Assembly: GCA_002684755.1 (NCBI GenBank)
Contig: NYVS01000172.1
Coordinates: 1 to 14,307, forward strand
Length of the DNA: 14,307 bases
Direction: 5' to 3'
Origin: Phycisphaerae bacterium
GTDB lineage: Bacteria; Planctomycetota; Phycisphaerae; Phycisphaerales; SM1A02
Under the pieces are notes generated by a model that was not told the origin of the DNA, ran no database searches, and saw only the letters and a list, made by a program, of their open reading frames with translations. Position numbers and translations under genes: made by a program. Positions 7,619 through 13,603 of the stretch are shown piece after piece. Positions within the stretch are counted from its first letter, which is position 1, and every line of letters begins with the position of its first letter.

Positions 7619-9001
7619 ATGAGTGGTTCCACTTCCCAACACGAAGATCTGGTGGCCGAGAAGGATCCGACCCGGGTTCGGACCGTCATCGACGGCGTGG
7701 CCACCGTGTCTGAAAAGTTGGTACTGGCATCGGATTGGCGAACCACGTTGTCAGAGGTGCTGGCGACTCTGGGGGCGATCATGGGGGCCCGAAGGATCTC
7801 TCATTTCGATGTCGAGCCCCAGAAGCACGGCCGGTACCTCTGTTCAAAATCGCAGGAATGGATCGCCGTAGGTTCCGATCTCCGGTCTGGAGCCCATGGC
7901 TGGGCTCGATTCGAGTGGGCCGATGACTCTGGAGGCTGGGCCGGTTCGCTCCAATCGAGGGAGCCGATCCGCAAACAAGTCGCCGATCTTCCGGAAGTCG
8001 AGCGGGTGGTCTTCGAAGCTGAGGGTGTTCGGTCGGTCCTTGCTCATCCGATCATCTTGGATGGGCGGACCCTGGGTCTTCTGCGTTTTGACTTCCAAGA
8101 GGAACCGCCGCATCCCACTTCGATCGAAGTCGGCCTGGCCAGCATCCTTGTTCGCCAACTTGCCGCGGCGATGCTCCGATCACAGAAGGAGACGAACGGT
8201 CTTCATTCCGGGCAGATGATGGCGATGCAGCGGATGGCCGGTGGCGTCGCTCATGATTTCAACAACATTCTGACCGTCCTCGGAGGGTCGCTCGATTTGT
8301 CGCGTCTCGGCCTCGAGTCCGGCGACCCCATGCGGCAGACGGCGTTGTCGAACCTCGACAACGCCGATCGGGCGATCGCACAGTCTTCAGATCTCCTCCG
8401 CAGGCTTTTGGAATTCAGTCAGAGCCGTGAAGGCAGGCCGGAAACGATTCGTCCCGAGGAATTCATCGAAGGAATGAGGTCAGGACTTGAGCAGGTGGTC
8501 GGCCAGGCGATCAAGGTGGTGTTGGAACCGGGGACCTCGACCGCTCGCATTCGAATCGATCCAATTCGAATGGAACAGATGCTCATGTGCCTCGCGGCCA
8601 ATGCTCGGGACAGCATGCCGGTCGGGGGTTCCCTCCGCATCAGGGTTTCCAACGCTGAAAGGGTGCCGTTCGAAGGTTCCTTTGAAGCCGACCGAGCCGA
8701 TGGCGGGGTGTCCATATTCGTCGATGACAATGGGACCGGGATGTCGAAGGCCGTGGAAGAACGAATCTTCGAACCCTTCTTCAGTACCAAGCCATCCGGA
8801 CGGGGAACCGGGCTTGGCCTGGTCACGGTCTACACCGCGGTGAAAGGGGCCGGCGGACGAATCAGCGTGGAGTCCACTCTGGGGAGCGGGACCACATTTC
8901 GCATTGATCTGCCGATCGCCACGACGCCGACGGGCGGGGAGAAGAGCGTCGGTGAGGAGTCTGATGCCGAGTCATCCCGTCATTCCCGGGCCGGCTCGTA
9001 G
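7619..9001 (+). CDS. GAF-domain sensor histidine kinase (NtrB-like HisKA), soluble
   Basis: The 460-residue protein has a GAF-like sensory domain (about 17-185) and a HisKA dimerisation helix with phospho-acceptor H212 in GGVAHDFNNIL. The HATPase_c domain shows an N-box LAANARDSMP (N328), G1 DDNGTGM, F-box FEPFFSTK (384-391) and G2 GRGTGLGL (394-401). All residues needed for autophosphorylation are present. No membrane segment is seen, so it probably senses an internal ligand. No receiver domain or response regulator lies in the window, so its partner is unknown. ATG 7619 is chosen because the residues read upstream of it have no domain character and the region carries palindromes; GTG 7616 and ATG 7529 are alternatives, and no start has a strong Shine-Dalgarno sequence. 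The last 22 bases overlap the minus-strand gene at 8980. Confidence 0.85.
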   Translation: MSGSTSQHEDLVAEKDPTRVRTVIDGVATVSEKLVLASDWRTTLSEVLATLGAIMGARRISHFDVEPQKHGRYLCSKSQEWIAVGSDLRSGAHGWARFEWADDSGGWAGSLQSREPIRKQVADLPEVERVVFEAEGVRSVLAHPIILDGRTLGLLRFDFQEEPPHPTSIEVGLASILVRQLAAAMLRSQKETNGLHSGQMMAMQRMAGGVAHDFNNILTVLGGSLDLSRLGLESGDPMRQTALSNLDNADRAIAQSSDLLRRLLEFSQSREGRPETIRPEEFIEGMRSGLEQVVGQAIKVVLEPGTSTARIRIDPIRMEQMLMCLAANARDSMPVGGSLRIRVSNAERVPFEGSFEADRADGGVSIFVDDNGTGMSKAVEERIFEPFFSTKPSGRGTGLGLVTVYTAVKGAGGRISVESTLGSGTTFRIDLPIATTPTGGEKSVGEESDAESSRHSRAGS

Positions 9002-9456
9002 ATCACGTGGGTCTCGGTCTCTTGCACCGCGGAGGATGCCAGAGCTCGCAACGAGGCTGGCATCGACTCATCGTTTCGAAGGTCCTGGATCGCGGCCAGA
9101 GCTCGCGCCGGTCGTTGGTTCGTGATCCAGCGCCGATGACGTACCACGCCGGCGGCGATGGTGGCGGCGTAGAACCGGGCGGCGAGTCGACGATCGCCCG
9201 GGTCCTCACTGCCGACTCGCAGCGTCTTGAAGCCGCTCTTGAGCAGATGAAGTCGCCCGAGATCGACTTCAAGATCTTCATCCGCTCGAGTGATGGCATC
9301 CGCCGCGTCATTGGCGTGAGGATCAAGTTCGATCGCCATCCAGTCGAGCGGACTTCGATCCGGTTCGGTACCGAATGCCAAGGCCCAACGAAGGGAAGCG
9401 GATAATGGATCGGCCGCTCCGGCGTCGGTTTCATTTTGAGGATGGACTTCGGTCAT
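8980..9456 (-). CDS. Hypothetical 158-residue protein coupled to a sigma factor
   Basis: I do not recognise this family. The product is soluble-looking, with no signal peptide or membrane helix, and is Ala-rich and mostly helical in appearance. A central stretch around residues 85-115 (RRLAARFYAATIAAGVVRHRRWI) is the most helix-like. Its start codon overlaps the stop codon of the sigma factor gene by 4 bases (ATGA read on the minus strand, 9456-9453), so the two are very likely co-translated. That makes a role in controlling or serving the sigma factor plausible, for example as a soluble anti-sigma factor or adaptor. This is inference from position only; no zinc-binding anti-sigma motif (HxxxCxxC) is present. 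Its 3' end overlaps the histidine kinase gene tail to tail by 22 bases. Confidence 0.7.
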   Translation of the reverse strand: MTEVHPQNETDAGAADPLSASLRWALAFGTEPDRSPLDWMAIELDPHANDAADAITRADEDLEVDLGRLHLLKSGFKTLRVGSEDPGDRRLAARFYAATIAAGVVRHRRWITNQRPARALAAIQDLRNDESMPASLRALASSAVQETETHVIYEPARE

Positions 9457-10205
9457 CGGTTTGAAGTCTCCAGGAGTTGCAGGAGTTCGCGAATCTCATC
9501 TTCGACCAGAGCGGGGTCACGAACCGTGTGGCCGATCTCGTCGAGGATGGCTCGTCCGAGGGCGCGTTTTCCATTGACCAGATAGGCGGCGGCCTGAGGG
9601 AGTCCTCGAAGCTGCAGTTCCTCCACCAGAGCCTGGTAGGGAACGGGACTGGCCCCATCGATCATCGGACGGATCAGGCGGGCTTCAAGAACTCGCCATT
9701 CGATCTCTCTTCCTCCGGACTCGAAGTCGTCCCGAACCCGCTTGACCGAGTTTCGAAGCACGGTCGCCACCCAATGGCGGGTGAAAGCGGACTCGGGGTC
9801 GATTGGTCGATTGGTTGCGGATTGGTCTGCCGTTTCGATGGAAAGGACTCGTCCGGTGGTCGGGTGTCGCTTGGCGGCTCGGTCGTGTCGATGCCGATCT
9901 CGCAGGTAGTTGCTGAGCGATTGCGACAAGAGACCTCGAAACCGACCTCGGTCCGGGTCGGCCGAGCCGGAAAGGTTTCGTTCCAGCAACACGTCTGCCA
10001 CGAAGCCTTGAACCGCATCATGGGAGTCGTGTTCGGAAAGGCCGGATGCCTTGGCTTTGGCGAGCATGGAGCCCCAGTACCGCCGAACGAGCCGATCAAG
10101 CGAGGCCTGACGGGTCGGAGATTCGACTTGCCCGCTATCGAGCACCATTGACCAATCGGTCAGTGAGGCTTGAGCGGCGGTTTGGGATGAAGTGTTCCGG
10201 CTCAT
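9453..10205 (-). CDS. RNA polymerase sigma factor, Sigma70_ECF-like (planctomycete type)
   Basis: The 250-residue protein would direct RNA polymerase to a set of promoters. Region 2 is seen at about residues 36-111: LDRLVRRYWGSMLAKAKASG, then HDAVQGFVADVLLER, then GRFRGLLSQSLSNYLRDRHRHDRAAKR read in pieces, which fits the RYW...QGFF...GRFR...L pattern of planctomycete ECF-like factors. A linker follows (about 112-140), then HWVATVLRNSVKRVRDDF (144-161) and a region-4-like helix-turn-helix at about 188-226 (ALVEEL...GLPQAAAYLVNGKRALGRAIL). The match is in pattern, with several departures (for example VADVLL for the usual FFxRLL). Such factors often sit near Ser/Thr kinases; here the partner is a 158-residue unknown instead. 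ATG 10205 has only a weak purine stretch (GGGGAC) ahead of it. Confidence 0.8.
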   Translation of the reverse strand: MSRNTSSQTAAQASLTDWSMVLDSGQVESPTRQASLDRLVRRYWGSMLAKAKASGLSEHDSHDAVQGFVADVLLERNLSGSADPDRGRFRGLLSQSLSNYLRDRHRHDRAAKRHPTTGRVLSIETADQSATNRPIDPESAFTRHWVATVLRNSVKRVRDDFESGGREIEWRVLEARLIRPMIDGASPVPYQALVEELQLRGLPQAAAYLVNGKRALGRAILDEIGHTVRDPALVEDEIRELLQLLETSNR

Positions 10206-10543
10206 GTGTGAGTGTCCCCGGTCGATCTACGAAATTCAGGGCCTCGACCGACCATCAATTCAGGGAAAAGTCACAAAAAAGCGTTTCTGATGCCTCAGCG
10301 GGCGGTTTTCGAACAATCGGAACGTGGGGCAGACTCTCCAAGAGGGCTGGCCACGGCTCGCGATCGACCGAGGTTCATGCTCAATCATCGGTTCGCGGTC
10401 GGCACGGTGACGGTTTGCACATCACGATCATCCAGGACCCCAGTTGGGTCCCATCCGAACTGCACCGGGCGTTTCCGGATTGTCAGGAACCGATGAAGGC
10501 GAAAGCCACGTCGGAATCCGGTTGAATGGCTGCGAGGTAACCA

Positions 10544-10572
10544 AGCAGGAATGGCGGTCGCCAATCCCTGCT
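10544..10572. repeat. Imperfect palindrome, possible repetitive extragenic element
   Basis: The left arm GCAGGAATGGCG (10545-10556) and the right arm CGCCAATCCCTGC (10559-10571) pair with one unpaired base and one mismatch around a GT centre; A10544 and T10572 extend the pairing. The composition and the second hairpin about 45 bases away resemble REP/BIME elements spread by RAYT transposases. Only one copy is in the window, so its repetitive nature is not shown here. Confidence 0.45.
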
Positions 10573-10615
10573 CGCGGATCTCGTTGGCCTCGTCTCGGGG
10601 ACATGGGTGTCTTGT

Positions 10616-10633
10616 TCACGGGATTTCCCGTGA
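10616..10633 (-). terminator. Hairpin downstream of tmRNA, possible terminator
   Basis: TCACGGGA (10616-10623) and TCCCGTGA (10626-10633) form a perfect 8-bp stem with a 2-base centre, starting 15 bases beyond the mature tmRNA 3' end. In the tmRNA direction it is followed by ACAAGAC, not a U-run, so it is a poor intrinsic terminator. It may instead belong to the extragenic repeat next to it or act in 3' processing. Confidence 0.4.
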
Positions 10634-10648
10634 CGAGGCATTTGAAAA

Positions 10649-10996
10649 TGGAGCCGGGGGGATTCGAACCCCCGTGCCAAGACGTGCTGAACGCCGCATC
10701 TACGCGTGTAGTTCACCCTTGATCTCGTTCCCGACCCGGAGGGCGAACAACCCAAGCCGGGAACAAGGCATACGAATTTCTCGATCCTCCGAGGCATGCC
10801 AGCCCTTTGGACCCAGCCCGATGTTTTATGGAAACCCGCCCCATCGGGCGTCAGGTGGGTTTCCATCACGGCGATCAGGCCGCGAGGGAGTACTGCGTGT
10901 TGGCAGATAAAAAGTTTGCATCCTTTTTACGTGGCAGGGATGCTCCACGACGCGCCACGACGAAAAGTCATCGTCCGGTCGATACCAGTCGGCCCC
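10649..10996 (-). ncRNA. ssrA: tmRNA (transfer-messenger RNA)
   Basis: This 348-nt RNA rescues stalled ribosomes and tags the nascent chain for proteolysis, working with SmpB. The 5' acceptor strand GGGGCCG (10996-10990) pairs with CGGCTCC (10656-10650), with one G-U pair at the same place as in E. coli. The 5' segment continues CTGGTATCGACCGG, matching the E. coli pattern CTGGATTCGACGGG. The T-arm is GGGGG-TTCGAAT-CCCCC. A clear H-type pseudoknot lies after the tag: stem 1 pairs 10857-10866 with 10828-10837 (10 bp) and stem 2 pairs 10842-10849 with 10816-10823 (8 bp). The discriminator is A10649 and no CCA is encoded, so CCA must be added afterwards. The tag frame is described in its own entry. 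It is the one-piece type, not permuted. It is transcribed away from the phosphatase operon. Confidence 0.95.
10875..10919 (-). other. tmRNA tag-peptide reading frame
   Basis: The resume codon is GCA (10919-10917) and the frame runs 14 codons to TGA (10877-10875), encoding ANFLSANTQYSLAA. With the alanine carried by the tmRNA, the added tag is AANFLSANTQYSLAA. The start AN and the end LAA match the family pattern (E. coli ANDENYALAA). The LAA end is what ClpXP-type proteases read. The upstream A-rich stretch GTAAAAAGGAT fits the usual resume-site context. Confidence 0.9.
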
Positions 10997-11013
10997 GATT
11001 GTGAGAGAGCATT

Positions 11014-11027
11014 CCGGTCGAAACCGG
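11014..11027 (-). other. UUCG-tetraloop hairpin in the tmRNA leader
   Basis: CCGGT-TTCG-ACCGG forms a 5-bp stem capped by a stable UUCG tetraloop, 17 bases upstream of the mature tmRNA end. It sits where the primary transcript would begin. The sequence GGTTTCGACCGGA also nearly repeats the tmRNA segment GGTATCGACCGGA (10986-10974 region), 39 bases away. Confidence 0.5.
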
Positions 11028-11034
11028 CCTCCAC

Positions 11035-11064
11035 AGTCTAGGGGAACCAAGGCTGGAACAGCAA
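11035..11064 (-). promoter_or_regulatory. Candidate promoter of ssrA
   Basis: Read on the minus strand, TTGCTG (11064-11059) and TAGACT (11040-11035) are 18 bases apart and resemble -35 and -10 boxes (3/6 and 4/6). Transcription would start near 11028, giving a leader of about 32 bases to be removed from the mature 5' end at 10996, as RNase P does for tmRNA. The match is modest. Confidence 0.35.
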
Positions 11065-11213
11065 GAAAGATGCCGAGTGAAGGATTTCTCCATTCCGTCC
11101 CTGCCAGGGGGTGACGTCTTCGGCGGCGTTTCATGGCGGTTTGAAGCATCCGGGACGGTGGCGGAACGTGACCTTCCGTCGAAGTTTGCATCCATCATCG
11201 AGGACGATACGGT

Positions 11214-11702
11214 GTGGACGACATGACTCCAGAGCCCACCCGGATCCTTTTCGTCTGTCTTGGCAACATCTGCCGGTCGCCGGCCGCGGAGGCGGTGTTT
11301 CGAACCCTGGTCACCCGTCGGAATCTGGAGCGTCGCTTCGAAATCGACAGCGCGGGCACTGGCGGATGGCACGAGGGTGATCGGGCGGACCCACGCAGTC
11401 GGGCGGAGGGCGCTCGTCGCGGACACGCCGTCGATTCAAAGGCGCGGCAGGTTCGGGATCGCGATCTGCATCACCATGACGTGATCGTCTGCATGGACCG
11501 TGCGAACCACCAGGCGATGGTCGAGCTCGGTACGGAGGATGAAAAGGTCCGTCTCCTGCTCGAGTGGAATCCATCCAAGGATCTCGATGAAGTCCCCGAT
11601 CCGTACTACGGCGGCGAGGATGGGTTCGTGCACATGTACGACCTGATCGAGGCGGCGTGTGAATCGCTTCTCGACGATCTTCTGACGGCGCAGGATCCAT
11701 GA
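11214..11702 (+). CDS. Low-molecular-weight protein-tyrosine-phosphatase family; probable protein-ribulosamine-5-phosphatase
   Basis: The 162-residue cytosolic phosphatase has the LMW-PTP signature C15-LGNIC-R21-S, giving the cysteine nucleophile and phosphate-binding arginine. The general acid is D129 in D-P-Y-Y, and W52 is in the substrate-side loop (GGWHEG). Length and motif order fit the family fully. It overlaps the fructosamine-kinase gene by 4 bases (ATGA). Human LMW-PTP-A is known to remove the 5-phosphate from protein-bound ribulosamine 5-phosphate, and bacterial LMW-PTP genes next to such kinases have been proposed to do the same. A sugar-adduct role is therefore more likely here than tyrosine signalling; that is inference. 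GTG 11214 is preferred because GAGGA lies 9 bases ahead; ATG 11223 is the alternative and would drop three residues. It is first in the operon. Confidence 0.9.
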   Translation: MDDMTPEPTRILFVCLGNICRSPAAEAVFRTLVTRRNLERRFEIDSAGTGGWHEGDRADPRSRAEGARRGHAVDSKARQVRDRDLHHHDVIVCMDRANHQAMVELGTEDEKVRLLLEWNPSKDLDEVPDPYYGGEDGFVHMYDLIEAACESLLDDLLTAQDP

Positions 11703-12658
11703 CCGGTGTGAGTGGTCCCTCTCGGATCGATGTCATGCTCGGAGAGATTGGAATTCCCTCGAGGGTGGTCGAATCGACTTCCTGCGGCGGGGGTTGCATC
11801 GCGGACGTTCGTCGACTCCGACTCGCCGACGGTCGGACCGTCATCGTCAAGATCTCGACCCGGGCGGAAGCGGCGCCCGGCCACCTCGAATCGCGGGCCC
11901 ACGAGGAGGCGGCGGGTCTGACCGCGATCGCCGCGACCCGGACCCTCCCGGTACCCGAGGTCATGGGCGTGGGAACGTCGCCCGAAGCGGTGATGCTGGT
12001 ACTCGAGGACCTCGGTGATTCGATCCGGCCTTCGCAGGCGGACTGGATCGATTTCGGAAATCGCCTCGCTGATCTTCATGCGTCGAGCGATGAGGAACGG
12101 TTCGGCTTCGACCACGACAATCACCTCGGGAACACGAGTCAGGAGAATTCGCCGGCGAGTGACGCTTCGAGTTGGCCGCGTTTCCTGTCGGAGCGACGTC
12201 TCGGTCCCATGCGGCGGCGGCTCGATGAGACGGGGCTGCTGGATTCCATCGATCGAGAGCTGTTCGCGCGACTGGATGAGGATCTTGCCGGAATCCTGCC
12301 CCGCGGAATCCGGCCGGCCCTGCTTCATGGAGACTTGTGGTCAGGCAACGTGCACGCCACGCCCGATCGGGGGATCATGGTGATCGACCCCGCGGTGTCC
12401 CACGGCGATCCGCTCTTCGAACTCGGCCTGATGCGTCTCTTCGGAGGCTTCCCTTCGGTCTGCGAGTCCGCCTATTTCGATCGTCTGGTCGAGGTCGAGG
12501 GCCCCGATGTCCTGGATGCCTCCGAGGTTCGAATCGGCCTGGGGCGGCTCCATCACCTGATGAATCACTGGTTGCTCTTCGGACCGGGTTACGGACATGC
12601 CGCCCGGCAGGTCGCATCGGATCTGCTTTCGACGATCGCCAGGGACGGTGGTTTCTGA
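11699..12658 (+). CDS. Fructosamine/ribulosamine-3-kinase family protein
   Basis: The 319-residue kinase would phosphorylate ketoamine (Amadori) adducts on proteins at O-3, so that they decompose and free the amine. Family marks: TSCGGGCIADVRRL near the start (27-40, nucleotide loop), VIVK with K51, VLEDL (101-105), GFDHDNHLGNTSQEN (136-150, matching the family pattern GFHxDNxIGxTxQxN), FLSERRLGPM (162-171), LLHGDLWSGNV (208-218) with catalytic D212 and N216, and IDPAVSHGDPLFELGLMRLF (229-248) with metal-binding D230, followed by GGFP. The length is slightly above the usual ~290. In the last motif the common E-x-D-L-A is LFELG, a variation near the substrate side. It is coupled at both ends: ATGA with the phosphatase and TGATG with the methyltransferase. 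Most bacterial members studied prefer ribulosamines or erythrulosamines; which sugar applies here cannot be told. Confidence 0.92.
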   Translation: MTGVSGPSRIDVMLGEIGIPSRVVESTSCGGGCIADVRRLRLADGRTVIVKISTRAEAAPGHLESRAHEEAAGLTAIAATRTLPVPEVMGVGTSPEAVMLVLEDLGDSIRPSQADWIDFGNRLADLHASSDEERFGFDHDNHLGNTSQENSPASDASSWPRFLSERRLGPMRRRLDETGLLDSIDRELFARLDEDLAGILPRGIRPALLHGDLWSGNVHATPDRGIMVIDPAVSHGDPLFELGLMRLFGGFPSVCESAYFDRLVEVEGPDVLDASEVRIGLGRLHHLMNHWLLFGPGYGHAARQVASDLLSTIARDGGF

Positions 12659-13557
12659 TGAGACACGATCGTCCGAGTGACACGGCGAAGTTCGTTCTGA
12701 ACGGGGTCTACTGGACGTCCCATCATTCACGCCTGCGGAGCGAGGTTCCGAGCGGGCTTGCAGGCGACGCCGTGGAGATGATCCGATGCCTCGAGTGGCC
12801 GGAGCGAATCTCAGGTTCGTGGTTGCAACGTCGCATGTTGCTCTGGAAGGCGGGTCTCCTGCAGGCGATCTCGATACCGGGGATCTACCTGCACCAGATG
12901 CTTCGCAAGCGGTTCATCGAATCGACCGTTCGAAACGAAGTTCTGTCCTCGGTCTCGCAGATGGTGGTCTTCGGCGCTGGATTCGACACCTTGAGCCTTC
13001 GGGTGGCGGCCGATCACCCGGGCATCACCGTCATCGAGGTCGATCACCCGGCCACCCAGGCGGTCAAGATCGCCGCGGTGAAGCGATTCGACCTGTCCAC
13101 GAAGCGATGTGTCTTCGTCCAATCGGACATCGAAGAGGATGGCATCACTGGTGCGCTGGCTGGATGTCCTGACTACGACCCGGACGCCGCGACCCTGTTC
13201 GTCGCGGAGGGACTGACCATGTACCTGAGCGAACGCCGAGTCCGCGACCTGCTGCGGTTCGTGAGCGGGGGATCATCGGACTCACGAATCCTGTTCACCT
13301 ACATGGAAGAGACGCCGTCCGGGCGGTGGGACTTCGCCGAACAACGACTGCTCGCCACGAAGTGGCTGGCGTTTCGAAACGAGCGGTTCACCTGGGGGTC
13401 GAGTCCCGAGGTGATCCCCGGATTACTGGCGGATTGCGGGCTCCAACTCATGACGCACCGGACCACCGAGGACCTGCGATCCGAATTACTCGCGGAGAAG
13501 AACCGCGGGGCCAGCCTCGCTCATGGCGAGAACATCGTGCTCGCCGGCTGCGAATGA
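12658..13557 (+). CDS. SAM-dependent methyltransferase, LCMT/PPM1-like (TIGR00027-type)
   Basis: The 299-residue protein has the leucine-carboxyl-methyltransferase-like fold markers. The SAM-binding motif I is VVFGAGFDTLSLR (103-115), an acidic strand end VIEVDHP follows (125-131), then FVQSDIEED (153-161) and the post-motif EGLTMYL (184-190), which is characteristic of this family. Bacterial members of this group methylate small molecules or carboxyl groups; no substrate can be named. ATG 12658 overlaps the kinase stop codon (TGATG), so translation is coupled. The frame is open upstream to 12337, but that part is antisense-of-frame to the kinase gene and is not the start. Location in a deglycation-type operon is unusual and its role there is unknown. 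Confidence 0.88.
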   Translation: MRHDRPSDTAKFVLNGVYWTSHHSRLRSEVPSGLAGDAVEMIRCLEWPERISGSWLQRRMLLWKAGLLQAISIPGIYLHQMLRKRFIESTVRNEVLSSVSQMVVFGAGFDTLSLRVAADHPGITVIEVDHPATQAVKIAAVKRFDLSTKRCVFVQSDIEEDGITGALAGCPDYDPDAATLFVAEGLTMYLSERRVRDLLRFVSGGSSDSRILFTYMEETPSGRWDFAEQRLLATKWLAFRNERFTWGSSPEVIPGLLADCGLQLMTHRTTEDLRSELLAEKNRGASLAHGENIVLAGCE

Positions 13558-13603
13558 AGAACCTCCTGACCCATGACCGCGTCCATCAAAGGAGCCGGTT
13601 TTC

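Larger units (their letters stand above)
10206..10648. other. Gene-free region between sigma factor and tmRNA genes
   Basis: This 443-base stretch holds no reading frame I trust: the short frames are Arg/Pro/Ser-rich and lack start signals. The part next to the sigma factor gene should carry its promoter. CCCTGAATT, read on the minus strand, occurs twice 24 bases apart (10241-10233 and 10265-10257), but no clear -35/-10 pair is seen. A 6-bp hairpin lies at 10435-10451. Stronger palindromes at 10544-10572 and 10616-10633 are listed separately. Confidence 0.6.
10997..11213. promoter_or_regulatory. Divergent intergenic region between ssrA and the deglycation operon
   Basis: This 217-base region must supply promoters in both directions. 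The minus-strand candidate for ssrA and the leader hairpin are listed separately. On the plus strand I see no convincing promoter for the phosphatase gene. GAGGA (11200-11204) is a usable ribosome binding site 9 bases ahead of GTG 11214. Confidence 0.5.

Noticed and set aside
10650..10680. GGATTCGAACCCCC looked like the T-arm of an ordinary minus-strand tRNA
   Set aside because: No anticodon or D-arm lies at tRNA distance; the matching acceptor strand is 340 bases away and a tag frame and pseudoknot lie between, so it is tmRNA.
10212..10722. Short plus-strand and minus-strand frames between the sigma factor and tmRNA
   Set aside because: They are low-complexity Arg/Pro/Ser-rich, lack ribosome sites and cross the palindromes and the tmRNA 3' end.
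11182..11193. AAGTTTGCATCC also occurs at 10912-10923, over the tmRNA resume site
   Set aside because: A few shared 12-mers are expected by chance in a window of this size, and no wider similarity surrounds the two sites.
12337..12657. Upstream in-frame extension of the methyltransferase gene
   Set aside because: The extension overlaps the strongly supported kinase motifs in another frame and is Arg-rich; ATG 12658 gives the normal family length.
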